From positions 236,414 to 299,401 of the forward strand of contig JAEUUY010000026.1 in NCBI GenBank assembly GCA_016787225.1: 62,988 nt of DNA. Reading direction: 5' to 3'. Shown here one piece after another: positions 24,299 through 32,839 of the stretch (the stretch's first letter is position 1; each line of letters starts with the position of its first letter). This stretch comes from Chitinophagales bacterium. Its GTDB lineage: Bacteria; Bacteroidota; Bacteroidia; Chitinophagales; JADJOU01. The position numbers and the translations under genes were made by a program. The notes under the pieces are model-generated. The model was not told the DNA's origin, searched no databases, and was given only the letters and a program-made list of their open reading frames with translations.

Positions 24299-25123
24299 AT
24301 GGAGAACAAATTATTAAAAGTACTGCACGCCTATCATCCTAATGAAAACATGAAATTTGAAAAGGCTGATATACTTGTGTATAGAGATGCCTTGATTTTG
24401 ACAGGATACGAAAAGATAGGCCAACCGATGAGTGCTTTCGTTCATTTCCAATTTCGTGATTTAAACATACCTGGGGTCTATTCTACACAGATTCAAATGG
24501 CATTAGACCAGATACCTGCAGCATACCGTTCTGCTGTGATTAAAAATGTATTTCATTGTGAATCTACATTTGTTCTCGTACCTCAAACCGAGTTAGCTGG
24601 CATAGATAGTTATTCTGCCTACCGAACTATATATAGCGAACCAGCAGAGAAGCTATTGGTGGATGATTTGGATACGATTCGTTCGCGTGAATTTTACAAC
24701 TATCCGTTCAGAGTCTATAATGATTTGTTTTTCACCTTTGAGAATGCACAATTCTTTTCATATCATAGACCTAGCTTTGAAGTACTAAAAAGAAAATCAA
24801 CTAGTAAAGATTTGACCTTTGTGTCTATCAAAACTAAATTCCTTGAGTTTATTCTTTTTAGAAATGGTGAATTAATCCAATGCAATACCTTTGATGCATC
24901 TTCTAAAGACTATGCGAGTATTATCGCTCGAAATATGAAGGAGTTTAATGTAGATCCTAATTCCTCTGATATCTTTATCACGAGTGTGAGAAAAGAAGAA
25001 AATGCTGAAATTTTCACTCAATTGAAAAATCATTTTCCTGCATTCAATTCAAAAGCGGAAGAGACCTTTGGTTTTCCTTTATCCTTCTGGGAGATTTATG
25101 GAGATTTAATTCTTTGCAGCTAA
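24299..25123 (+). CDS. DUF3822 family protein
   Basis: A 274-residue protein starting MENKLLKVLHAYH, matching the Bacteroidota DUF3822 family, which is often found next to rsmD as here. No signal peptide or membrane segment is seen. The second half (KTKFLEFILFRNGELIQC and NPNSSDIFITS) has the pattern of an actin-like ATPase fold, but this is weak. A TAACTTTG element at 24240-24247 is a possible promoter. An upstream start at 24245 is disfavoured because it runs into the MATE start. Confidence 0.75.
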   Translation: MENKLLKVLHAYHPNENMKFEKADILVYRDALILTGYEKIGQPMSAFVHFQFRDLNIPGVYSTQIQMALDQIPAAYRSAVIKNVFHCESTFVLVPQTELAGIDSYSAYRTIYSEPAEKLLVDDLDTIRSREFYNYPFRVYNDLFFTFENAQFFSYHRPSFEVLKRKSTSKDLTFVSIKTKFLEFILFRNGELIQCNTFDASSKDYASIIARNMKEFNVDPNSSDIFITSVRKEENAEIFTQLKNHFPAFNSKAEETFGFPLSFWEIYGDLILCS

Positions 25124-25205
25124 ATAAAGTTTCAAGTTACAAGGTTATAGCTACTAGATAATGATATCAACTGGCAACTAGCGACTTAAAACTAGTAACT
25201 ATCAA

Positions 25206-25751
25206 ATGCGGATAATAGGCGGAATACATAAAGGCTACAAACTCAATCAACCCAAATTAGAGCCTACAAGACCTACGACAGATTTAGCTAAAGAGGCATT
25301 ATTTAATATCCTCGATAATTATTTCAATTTTGATAATATCCGTTTTCTTGATTTATTTGGTGGAACAGGAAATATAAGCCTTGAGTTTGGATCGCGCGGC
25401 TGTAGCGATATCACGACGGTAGAACTCAATACTGAAGCCATCAAATTTATAACTAAAACATCTGAAAAACTGGAGTTAAAAGGGCATCGTATTTTACAAA
25501 TGGATGTCTTTGACTATATCGAAAATTGTCGTGAATCTTTTGATGTCATTTTTGCAGGACCCCCTTATAAACTTCCAAATCTGGCCATGATTCCAGACCT
25601 TATAATTCAAAAAGAAATCATAGAGGGACAGGGCTGGTTCATTCTCGAACATGATCCGAAATACAATTTTGACACCCACCCGCATCTTTGGAAACGAAGA
25701 AACTATGGGCAAACGAATTTTAGTATTTTTACAAATGCTATTAACAACTAA
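25206..25751 (+). CDS. rsmD: 16S rRNA (guanine966-N2)-methyltransferase RsmD
   Basis: SAM-dependent methyltransferase of 181 residues. MRIIGGIHKGYKL and RPTTDLAKEALFNIL are typical of RsmD, and LDLFGGTGNISLEFGSRG is the SAM-binding loop. The catalytic (N/D)PPY motif reads AGPPYKLP, with Gly in place of the acidic or amide residue. The rest of the protein is intact, so it is probably expressed. The upstream 82-nt spacer contains CAACTGGCAACTAGCGACT-like words and no terminator. Confidence 0.9.
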   Translation: MRIIGGIHKGYKLNQPKLEPTRPTTDLAKEALFNILDNYFNFDNIRFLDLFGGTGNISLEFGSRGCSDITTVELNTEAIKFITKTSEKLELKGHRILQMDVFDYIENCRESFDVIFAGPPYKLPNLAMIPDLIIQKEIIEGQGWFILEHDPKYNFDTHPHLWKRRNYGQTNFSIFTNAINN

Positions 25752-25808
25752 TAGTGAATAGTTAATAACGAATAGTTTTTTTGACAACATACAAACTGAA
25801 AATACCAT

Positions 25809-26513
25809 ATGAATATCATTGTTACTGGTTCTAGCCGCGGTATAGGCTTAGCCATTTTAGAAAAATACGCATATGTAGGATGGAATCTTGCTTTTTGTAG
25901 TAAGAATCCAGACAGCGTGACTAAGGCGAAACAGCATCTTCAAAGTATCAATGCGAATATAAAAATTTATGCGGAAGCACTTGATATGGAAAACCAAGAC
26001 GCCGTATTGCGTTTTGCAAAGAACTGCCTTAAAGAATTCGGCAGTATAGATATCCTCGTCAATAATGCTGGACTTTTTCAACAAGGAGACCTGTGCGCTG
26101 AAAACTTTGATGATAGTTTAGACTACTTAATGCGAGTCAATTTATTTAGTGCATATTGGATGGGCAAATGTATCATTCCCCAAATGATAAAAAATAAATC
26201 CGGCCATGTTTTTAATATTTCTTCTATTGCTGGTCTGAAAGATTATGATAATGGAGGTGGATATACCGTAGCGAAATTTGCACTCACAGGATACACCAAA
26301 CAAATCCGTAATGAGTTAAAATCTAAACATGTGAAGGTGACAGGTATTTATCCTGGAGCAGTATTGACGGATAGCTGGGCAGGGGTAGACCTACCTGATA
26401 ATCGATTTATTCAGCCAAGCGATATAGCCGAAATAATATATACAACATCGCAATTATCACCCAGCGCCTGTGTCGAGGATATTATCATAAGACCACAAGA
26501 AGGGGATATCTAA
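25809..26513 (+). CDS. Short-chain dehydrogenase/reductase
   Basis: A 234-residue NAD(P)-dependent oxidoreductase. The cofactor loop TGSSRGIG is at 6-13, NNAG near 83, the catalytic Ser in NISSIAG near 138, and YTVAK near 152. It resembles 3-oxoacyl-ACP reductase-like SDRs, but the substrate cannot be named. It follows rsmD by 57 nt of repeated AATAGTGAATAGTTAAT-like spacer. Confidence 0.87.
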   Translation: MNIIVTGSSRGIGLAILEKYAYVGWNLAFCSKNPDSVTKAKQHLQSINANIKIYAEALDMENQDAVLRFAKNCLKEFGSIDILVNNAGLFQQGDLCAENFDDSLDYLMRVNLFSAYWMGKCIIPQMIKNKSGHVFNISSIAGLKDYDNGGGYTVAKFALTGYTKQIRNELKSKHVKVTGIYPGAVLTDSWAGVDLPDNRFIQPSDIAEIIYTTSQLSPSACVEDIIIRPQEGDI

Positions 26514-26521
26514 TACCAATG

Positions 26522-27358
26522 TTACAAATAATAAGCTAAGATAAATCGAAATACAGGAGTATTGTTCGAAACATCGCTATTGTTGGGATCCGTATTGTGA
26601 TAGTAGCTTGTGTTAAAGCTAAAGGCCGTACGATTGATTTTATATTTAATGGTAGCCATAGCATATACGCTGGTAAGTGCCAATTGAGACTTAGTATTAG
26701 TAAAAGTTAAAGTTCTACCTTTTTTATTTCGCAAAACATTTGTCGTATAGTATTCCGATGTGCCACCAATAGCTCCTACTGAAAGAGGAATCGTTAGTTT
26801 TCCTTTTGGATGAAAAACAGATTTGAAAATAAAGATATGACTCAAGTCTAGCTGCACAGCAATATCTGTCGTCGTACCTAATAAAAACATAGGAGTGAGT
26901 GTGGGAGATAAAATTTTATTTTCCCAAGTGATGTAGGGGCTTATCATATGTGCAGCACTCGATGCTACTTGCTTGGTAGTATAATACTGACTAAACGTAT
27001 AATCGATACCTGTCGAAAAATAGTCTGATAGATCGATACTATAGCCTGCGCTGAGGTTGAAATTATCTAACTTCTTCGAGCTATCCATAGGCATATAAGT
27101 GAGATTGGCTCCTGCATATAAACCCGATTTATGGTAAAAAACGGCTCCTGGTCTTAGGTAGAATACATTCGTAGTCATAGCCTGACCTACTTGTGCGAGA
27201 TTGTTTCCTGTCTGAATAGAAAATTTAGCTTCGTTGTAGGTTTTGATTATTGTAGTGTCTTGTATAGTATCTGTAATAGCTGAAGTGCTATCTACCTGCG
27301 CTTCTGTATATAAGAAACTTATTGTAAAAATATTTACTACTATCCACTTCGATACCAT
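26522..27358 (-). CDS. Putative outer-membrane beta-barrel protein
   Basis: A 278-residue protein with an N-terminal signal peptide (VVNIFTISFLYTEAQ, cleavage near residue 21) and no hydrophobic helix afterwards. The body has alternating aromatic and polar strands (SGLYAGANLTYMPM, STGIDYTFSQYYT, TAFSFNTSYYHNT) and ends in FRFILAYYL, with a C-terminal aromatic as in outer-membrane barrels. The exact family is not recognised. It lies downstream of the two heptad-repeat proteins on the same strand. Confidence 0.65.
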   Translation of the reverse strand: MVSKWIVVNIFTISFLYTEAQVDSTSAITDTIQDTTIIKTYNEAKFSIQTGNNLAQVGQAMTTNVFYLRPGAVFYHKSGLYAGANLTYMPMDSSKKLDNFNLSAGYSIDLSDYFSTGIDYTFSQYYTTKQVASSAAHMISPYITWENKILSPTLTPMFLLGTTTDIAVQLDLSHIFIFKSVFHPKGKLTIPLSVGAIGGTSEYYTTNVLRNKKGRTLTFTNTKSQLALTSVYAMATIKYKINRTAFSFNTSYYHNTDPNNSDVSNNTPVFRFILAYYL

Positions 27359-27384
27359 TGATTAAATTAGAATTGATAAAAAAA

Positions 27385-27699
27385 TTAGCGCCCTCTGCCT
27401 TCGCGATTTTCTCTGCGAGCTTCTTTCGATTCGCGCCTTGCTTCTTGTGCATCCCGCTTAGCCTCTTTCGCTTCACGTCGTGCTTCTTGAGCATCTCTTT
27501 TAGCTTCACGGGCATCCTTTCGAGCTTCTCTAGCTTCTTGCTTAGCTTCCCGAGCTGTTCGCTTGGCTTCGCGCATATCTTGTTTAGCATCTTGGATAGA
27601 CTTGCGATTCTCTCTATTTTCTGCATTCGGCTTTTCTTGTGCAGAGGATACACTCATGAATAGGAAGTAAAAAACAACCAAGAAAAAATATCGTTTCAT
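27385..27699 (-). CDS. Secreted Ala/Lys/Glu/Arg heptad-repeat protein (A)
   Basis: A 104-residue protein starting MKRYFFLVVFYFLFM with a signal peptide cleaved near SSAQ-E. The mature part is almost wholly Glu, Ala, Lys, Arg, Asp and Gln in 7-residue units of the form E-A-[KR]-x-[DE]-A-[RK]. Alanine recurs with 4-3 spacing, so it should form one long charged helix or an Ala-packed coiled coil. An ATG at 27750 is in frame but would put 17 residues before the signal peptide, so 27699 is preferred. The downstream stop lies 26 nt before the barrel gene. Function unknown. Confidence 0.7.
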   Translation of the reverse strand: MKRYFFLVVFYFLFMSVSSAQEKPNAENRENRKSIQDAKQDMREAKRTAREAKQEAREARKDAREAKRDAQEARREAKEAKRDAQEARRESKEARRENREGRGR

Positions 27700-27825
27700 T
27701 TGCTTGTTATTGAATGACAAAACTACTAAGAATCTTATATACACAGACAAGAGATTATAGTCAGAAGTTTAAATTAGCCTATTGGTGAAGGCAGGACCAA
27801 TTCACCAATAGGCTCTATATTTTCA

Positions 27826-28137
27826 CTATGGCTTCTTATTCTCTCTAGCCTCTTTCTTGGCTTCACGAGCGTCCTTTCTTGCCTCTCTAGCCTCTTTTTT
27901 TGCTTCACGAGCTTCTTTACGCTCTTCTTTGGCTTCTTTTTTAGCTTCACGCGCCTCCTTACGGTCTTCTTTAGCTTCTTTACGATCCTCTTTGGCTTCT
28001 TTTTTGGCTTCTCTAGCCTCTTTCTTAGCTTGCCTTGCTTCTTTTCTTGCCTCCTTATTTTCTCTAGGAGCCTCCTGAGCAGCAAGTTGGTTCAAAGCAA
28101 AAAATCCAAATGCTAACAATAAAAATAATTTTTTCAT
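27826..28137 (-). CDS. Secreted Ala/Lys/Glu/Arg heptad-repeat protein (B), paralogue of A
   Basis: A 103-residue protein: signal peptide MKKLFLLLAFGFFALNQLAAQ, then about ten heptads of the form REAKKEA, KEDRKEA or REARKDA up to the C-terminus (RENKKP). No hydrophobic residue larger than Ala remains after the signal peptide. Underlying DNA is a degenerate 21-bp tandem repeat. It lies 126 nt upstream of protein A on the same strand and is clearly a tandem duplicate. The opposite strand carries a long open frame, which is a by-product of the repeat. Confidence 0.72.
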   Translation of the reverse strand: MKKLFLLLAFGFFALNQLAAQEAPRENKEARKEARQAKKEAREAKKEAKEDRKEAKEDRKEAREAKKEAKEERKEAREAKKEAREARKDAREAKKEARENKKP

Positions 28138-28325
28138 GACTTAAAAATTTAATGGGTTAAAAACTGATACAAAAGTAAAGGCTATCTAGAGGGCATCAAA
28201 ATTTAGTCGATGAATCGGGATAAATTTGCGACGAAAGGGTTGAGAGAGAAATCAAAAAGTGATAGTTGCGAGGTTTGGATTATTTTTGAAAATGTTTGAT
28301 ATATCTGACATAAAATGAATCTTTG

Positions 28326-28333
28326 TACATTTG
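28326..28333 (+). promoter_or_regulatory. Promoter -7 element for the secreted protein at 28371
   Basis: TACATTTG matches TAnnTTTG, 37 nt upstream of the ATG. An overlapping TTTGTACATTTG arrangement is present. No well-spaced -33 element is seen. Confidence 0.35.
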
Positions 28334-28370
28334 CGCTAACAGAATTAGTATTTACATAAAAAAAATAACA

Positions 28371-28892
28371 ATGATAAAAATGAATATTCTAGGACTTTTT
28401 TGTCTTTTCAGCTTAACTGCTAATTATGTTGCTGGACAAACAAGTACAATAGATATTGAATACTCGGATTTAGCAGAACTAACAATTAATACAAAGAAAA
28501 TTGACGGCAAGACAAATGTTAATGCTTTAATAGAGAATCTGGGAAAACCAAGCAAAATAGAAGATTACCCTAGTGGTGAGAAAAGTTATTTTTATGAAGA
28601 GTTTGGAATAGTATTTTTCACTTCAAAAGGTCAAATAAAAGAACTTGGAATAAACTATAACTGGGATGGCGATAAAAAATTTCCTGAACAAGCCTTTAAG
28701 GGAACGTTAAAAATAGGAGGAACTGAAATTACTGGTGAGACAGTGAGTGAATCTATAGCAGGAATAGAATCTATTAAATTTGTTTGTCCTATGCCTATGA
28801 TTTGTGCTTCAGAAAATCAAAATGTAAAAACAAATTGTTTAATTGCGTTTAAAGATAAAAAACTAACTCAAGTAACTTTCCTTATAAAATAA
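28371..28892 (+). CDS. Secreted hypothetical protein
   Basis: A 173-residue protein with signal peptide MIKMNILGLFCLFSLTANYVAG (cleavage near GQ). The mature part contains a SmpA/BamE-like segment (TNVNALIENLGKPSKIEDY) and two or three cysteines in FVCPMPMICASENQN. It ends KLTQVTFLIK. I recognise no family. The ATG at 28371 is preferred to an upstream start because it begins the signal peptide. Confidence 0.65.
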   Translation: MIKMNILGLFCLFSLTANYVAGQTSTIDIEYSDLAELTINTKKIDGKTNVNALIENLGKPSKIEDYPSGEKSYFYEEFGIVFFTSKGQIKELGINYNWDGDKKFPEQAFKGTLKIGGTEITGETVSESIAGIESIKFVCPMPMICASENQNVKTNCLIAFKDKKLTQVTFLIK

Positions 28893-29190
28893 AGAAAACT
28901 ACCTTTTGCCTATTTTTACAACTACTTTACTTCCATATGATGAGCATCTCAAAGAGAACTCGGCTAACATAACATCTTACTGCAACCTCTCTGAGTCCCT
29001 TGGTAGGAGAGTCAGAGAAGAGAAAGATTCCTAATTTACAAGAAAAAAACTTTGTGTCCTCTGCACCACCTTTGTGTCCTTTGCGGTAAAAAAATAAACA
29101 TCTGGAGCATCATAATACATCTTATCCACAGCTATGCATATCTTCAGACTAGCTTCATGTGATAGTGAATATTCAAATTTACAAGGTTCT
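28893..29190. other. Intergenic region between convergent genes with a hairpin and repeat copy
   Basis: The 298-bp gap holds an imperfect stem-loop, TCTCTGA (28988-28994) paired with TCAGAGA (29012-29018), enclosing CCCTTGGTAGG. It also holds a plus-strand copy of the TTTGTGTCCTTTGCGGT repeat (29050-29088) and one exact DnaA-box word TTATCCACA (29122-29130). No open frame is convincing. Confidence 0.5.
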
Positions 29191-31305
29191 CTATTCTACC
29201 TCCCCCTTCACCTTCTCAAACAAATATTCTACTAAAAAGTAATTATTATAATTCATAGGTAATTCTTTTAAGTTATCTATCGATTGAAATATTTCAATGA
29301 ATTTTTCATCGGTACCGATATAGCCATTATTGGTTTTTAAGGTATGAGCAGTAGCTTTGATAAGGTCTAAATTATCTTCAAAAAAGGCCTTCCGCAGCTT
29401 TTCATTTTCTATAGGTGTTTGTTTTAGAAATTCAGTTTTTAAATCTTGGATGAAAGCTTCATTGTCACCTGAGAGTTTTTTGAGATAGTCATGATTGATA
29501 AGATGGATATGCTGAATATGACTATACATGGACAATAAATAAAATAACTCGGACTTATCTATAGGTTTGGCGATGTGAGCATGCATGCCAGCTGCATAGC
29601 AGTCGAGTATATCCTGCTTGCGCGTATGCGCCGTCATGCCTATGATAGGAAGTTTAAGATTAAGTTCATTTCTGATATGTCGAGCACAGGTATAGCCATC
29701 CATGCCCGGCATTTGAATATCGAGTAGTATGATATCGAATACTTGATTTTTCAGTATATCTAAAGCTTCCATAGCTGAAACGGCATAGGTAGTATTGAGT
29801 CCTGGTGGTTCCAACCAATTTTGAATTAATTTGGTATTTAAACTATTGTCTTCTATGACGAGTATATTTGTTCCTCGAATGATTTCGTAGTCACTTGGAG
29901 CTATAGTTTGCTCTATTATAGTATTCTTTTCTATTTGAATAGGAATTGTAACCTTGAATCTACTTCCCATGCCCAGTTTGGAATCTAGTTCTATTTTCCC
30001 GTTCATGATATCTACGAGTTGTTTCACAATAGCCAGTCCCAGCCCTGTGCCTCCGTAGTTTCTTGTGATATTATTGTCTGCCTGCTCGAAGCGGTCAAAG
30101 ATGGTCGATATTTTGGAGGCCTCGATACCGATACCCGTATCTGAAACGACAATCTCTAGTAAGTATTGGGTTTCTTCTTGGTGGAGATTTAATTGTAGAG
30201 TTATTGTACCCTTGGCGGTAAATTTTTGTGCATTGGAAAGAAGATTCGAACCTATTTGAATCAGCTTGACTTGGTCTCCTACAGCAGTATTACCTTGTTT
30301 GATATTACTTTGGATTTCTAATTGAATACCCTTATCCTCAATCATTTTTCTATAAGAACTATCGAGAATATGGACAAGTTGCTTCAACTGAAAAGGCTTA
30401 GCATTTAATTCTAATCTACCTTCCTCCATTTTCGCTACATCTAGAACTTGGTTGACAATAAACATCAATTGTCCGCCTGCATTTTTAAGCGTTTGCACCA
30501 TTTCACTCAATCTTGCTGTCAGTTTTTCCCTTTCCATGAGTGAAGTAAAACCGAGAATCACATTGAGGGGCGTTCGTATCTCATGACTCATATTGGCTAT
30601 AAAATCATCTTTGATTTTATGTAGTTTGATTTCTTTCATCTTCGCCTGCTCTAGCTCGGTGATCAATACTTGTTGACGTTTGATTTTATTGAATATATAT
30701 ATCAATGCCAAAGTAATTAGCAATGTGGATATGACGATAAGTATAACATTGAGTCGTTGGGTATTGCGTTCAGTCGTTTTAATTTCCTCAGATTTTTCTC
30801 TTACCTTTTTTTCCGTGATTTCTTCTAGCTGATACAATTGGTCGTTGATGATGTCATTCCATTCTGCGCTTGCTTTGATTTCTGTTATAATGTTTGGAGA
30901 AATTTTATCCTGCTTTTTAAAGGCATCTATTATCCTTTGACACAGATCTAATTTCTTCGACAAATATCGATCGAACTCTTGGTATATAGCTTCCTGCTTA
31001 TGCTGATAATACATAGCTTGAAGATAATTTGATGAAAGTTTTATAATTTTAACTTCCCTTTCAATTTCGTCTATACTTTCTTTACTTCTATCGTTAATGA
31101 CTCTGGATAGTGCATTGTCCATTAGCACCAGATGTATTTGAAAGAATTGAATATTACTCGATAGCTCCAGTTCTTCTACTAGCTCATCATTATTTTCTAT
31201 AAGATATTTTGTAGAGGTATATGATTTATAGTTTAAAAAAACTAGGACTCCAAAAGCAAGTAGGAAGATAATGAAAACAAAAAACTGAGTGGATTTGCCA
31301 AACAT
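29191..31305 (-). CDS. Hybrid sensor histidine kinase with REC and Hpt domains
   Basis: A 704-residue membrane sensor. Two transmembrane helices (about 8-25 and 186-205) flank a helical CHASE3-like sensor region. The phospho-acceptor His241 is in ANMSHEIRTPLN. The ATPase boxes are SNLLSNAQKFT (N), DTGIGI (G1), FDRFEQAD (F) and GGTGLGLAI (G2). A receiver domain follows with Asp529 in LLDIQMPGMDG and Lys580, then an Hpt domain with His654 in ATAHTLKTNNGYIG. All phosphorelay residues are present. It starts 2 nt after the LytTR regulator, so the two are almost certainly one operon and may work together. Confidence 0.93.
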   Translation of the reverse strand: MFGKSTQFFVFIIFLLAFGVLVFLNYKSYTSTKYLIENNDELVEELELSSNIQFFQIHLVLMDNALSRVINDRSKESIDEIEREVKIIKLSSNYLQAMYYQHKQEAIYQEFDRYLSKKLDLCQRIIDAFKKQDKISPNIITEIKASAEWNDIINDQLYQLEEITEKKVREKSEEIKTTERNTQRLNVILIVISTLLITLALIYIFNKIKRQQVLITELEQAKMKEIKLHKIKDDFIANMSHEIRTPLNVILGFTSLMEREKLTARLSEMVQTLKNAGGQLMFIVNQVLDVAKMEEGRLELNAKPFQLKQLVHILDSSYRKMIEDKGIQLEIQSNIKQGNTAVGDQVKLIQIGSNLLSNAQKFTAKGTITLQLNLHQEETQYLLEIVVSDTGIGIEASKISTIFDRFEQADNNITRNYGGTGLGLAIVKQLVDIMNGKIELDSKLGMGSRFKVTIPIQIEKNTIIEQTIAPSDYEIIRGTNILVIEDNSLNTKLIQNWLEPPGLNTTYAVSAMEALDILKNQVFDIILLDIQMPGMDGYTCARHIRNELNLKLPIIGMTAHTRKQDILDCYAAGMHAHIAKPIDKSELFYLLSMYSHIQHIHLINHDYLKKLSGDNEAFIQDLKTEFLKQTPIENEKLRKAFFEDNLDLIKATAHTLKTNNGYIGTDEKFIEIFQSIDNLKELPMNYNNYFLVEYLFEKVKGEVE

Positions 31306-31307
31306 AT

Positions 31308-32003
31308 CTAGGAGTATCGGTTCATTTTCTCTAATAAAGATTTTTTATAGGAATCTGCTATGGGAATATCATTCGAGCCAATATGTATGGTATGGTCATG
31401 TAGCTTATCGATACAGTTCAGCGCCACAATATAAGAGCGATGTACGCGCACGAAATGTAGAGAATTTAATTTTTCTTCAATATTTTTCATCGTGATACGC
31501 ATGGCATAATTTTTATACCTAGTATGTATTTTTACATAGTCGCCTAGTGCTTCGAAATAGGTAACTTCGGATAGAAGAATTTTTATCAATACCCCTTTAT
31601 CTTTGATATAAAAATATTCTTCTTCATTCGAATTATTCTGCTGTCTATACTGATTTACTTCTTTGAGCTTGTCGATAGCCACAGACAGTCTTTCTATGCT
31701 CACTGGTTTGACTACATAGTCTATGACATTTGTATAGAATGCATCGATCGCATATTCTGTCTTACCTGTAGTGAAGATAATCCAGACTTTTTTCGCAGAG
31801 GCATGTCGTGCTAATTCCAGACCATTCATTTCAGGCATTTCGATATCGAGCAGCATAAAGTCAATGCTTCCTTTTGCAATAAACTCCATAGCTTCAGCTG
31901 CACTTTCACATTCCCCTAAGAATTCGATATTAGGTATTCCAGCAGCGATATGTTTTAATGCCATTCGCGCTAGTTTATTATCATCGACTATGATATATCT
32001 CAC
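31308..32003 (-). CDS. LytTR-family response regulator
   Basis: A 231-residue DNA-binding regulator. The receiver domain (1-118) has DD at 7-8, phospho-acceptor Asp53 in LLDIEMPEMNG and Lys near 99 (VVKPVS). The LytTR domain (about 130-225) contains YFEALGDYVKIHT and FVRVHRSYIVAL. It is co-transcribed with the hybrid kinase downstream. LytTR regulators usually pair with LytS-type kinases, so this pairing with a CHASE3/REC/Hpt kinase is less usual. Confidence 0.93.
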   Translation of the reverse strand: MRYIIVDDNKLARMALKHIAAGIPNIEFLGECESAAEAMEFIAKGSIDFMLLDIEMPEMNGLELARHASAKKVWIIFTTGKTEYAIDAFYTNVIDYVVKPVSIERLSVAIDKLKEVNQYRQQNNSNEEEYFYIKDKGVLIKILLSEVTYFEALGDYVKIHTRYKNYAMRITMKNIEEKLNSLHFVRVHRSYIVALNCIDKLHDHTIHIGSNDIPIADSYKKSLLEKMNRYS

Positions 32004-32038
32004 TAGATTCTATTTTACTTGTGTAAATATAATAAGAA

Positions 32039-32068
32039 GAGGCTGTTCAATAGAAATTAAACAGCCTC
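32039..32068 (-). terminator. Possible terminator or attenuator hairpin after the PepSY-like gene
   Basis: A perfect 9-bp stem GAGGCTGTT / AACAGCCTC encloses 12 nt. On the minus strand it is followed by TCTTATTATATTT, a weak T-run. It lies 29 nt beyond the stop of the lipoprotein gene and 36 nt before the regulator start. Confidence 0.5.
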
Positions 32069-32096
32069 TCAAAACAAAAACTATGAAAACAAAATC

Positions 32097-32750
32097 TTAT
32101 TTCTTTCTTTTCTTTCTTCCGTGCTTGTCTTTAACTGTTACGGTAGATACAAAATTTCCATTGGCATCAAAGGCGAGACCTTGATAGGTGCCATCTGCTA
32201 AAACCAAAATCACTTTATAAGTACTATCTTCCATTTTAATAGCTTTATGAATACTAGCGGTAGCATAGTTTGCAGTAATATATGCACTGGCATTTGCCGG
32301 CAAATCAGCTACAGCAATTTCTGTTCCTTTTCTATGTTTGTGACCTCTTAATAGTTCTTTGACAAAATTACCATTGGCATCAAACAATAAGCCTATATGA
32401 GAACCATCTGCTTTCACTATTTTGATAAAGAAATTTCCGAGTGAATCTACACCAGCTTTTTCTATACTAGCACCAGCATAGTTCGTGTTGATATAAGAAG
32501 TAATTTCAGAACGAACTGAAGCGACATCAATTTGGGTAATATCCCTACATTTTTTGCGCACCGCTGGTGAGTCTGTAGCATCAGCACTTGCGCCCATTTT
32601 TAGAAAATCGGTCACATCTTCTACATCGGCACTCGTATCCAAGGCATCTTCCTTTTGACAAGAAATGATGGTAAAAGCAAATAAAATTGCTAGTAACAAG
32701 CTGTTTTTAATTTGTGGTCTGTTCATAACTTTAAAATTTAAATTGTTCAA
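32097..32750 (-). CDS. PepSY-like duplicated-domain lipoprotein
   Basis: A 217-residue protein with a lipoprotein signal (SLLLAILFAFTIISC, Cys near 30). Two similar units of about 70 residues follow: each has a YI-x-NYA-x-ASI segment and ends in FDANGNFV, the pattern of PepSY-like (putative beta-lactamase-inhibitor-like) domains in Bacteroidota. The C-terminus is very basic (KDKHGRKKRKK). It lies upstream of the two-component genes on the same strand, separated by a hairpin. Confidence 0.75.
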   Translation of the reverse strand: MNNLNFKVMNRPQIKNSLLLAILFAFTIISCQKEDALDTSADVEDVTDFLKMGASADATDSPAVRKKCRDITQIDVASVRSEITSYINTNYAGASIEKAGVDSLGNFFIKIVKADGSHIGLLFDANGNFVKELLRGHKHRKGTEIAVADLPANASAYITANYATASIHKAIKMEDSTYKVILVLADGTYQGLAFDANGNFVSTVTVKDKHGRKKRKK

Positions 32751-32839
32751 AAATCTAACGCAAAGTTAAATCAGCAAGTATGAAGGAGTATATGATATGC
32801 GATGAAAGGGGGAATATTTGCGACGAAGGGTTCCACGAG

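Noticed and set aside
27826-28040. Regularly spaced repeats that might suggest a CRISPR array
   Set aside because: The 21-bp period has no unique spacers and encodes a continuous heptad-repeat protein.
27857-28078. Plus-strand frame of Ser/Ala/Leu repeats
   Set aside because: It is the exact complement of the heptad-repeat gene; the signal peptide and start belong to the minus-strand frame.
29122-29130. Perfect DnaA box TTATCCACA
   Set aside because: It is isolated between two convergent genes with no further boxes or AT-rich unwinding element, so a single chance match is likely.
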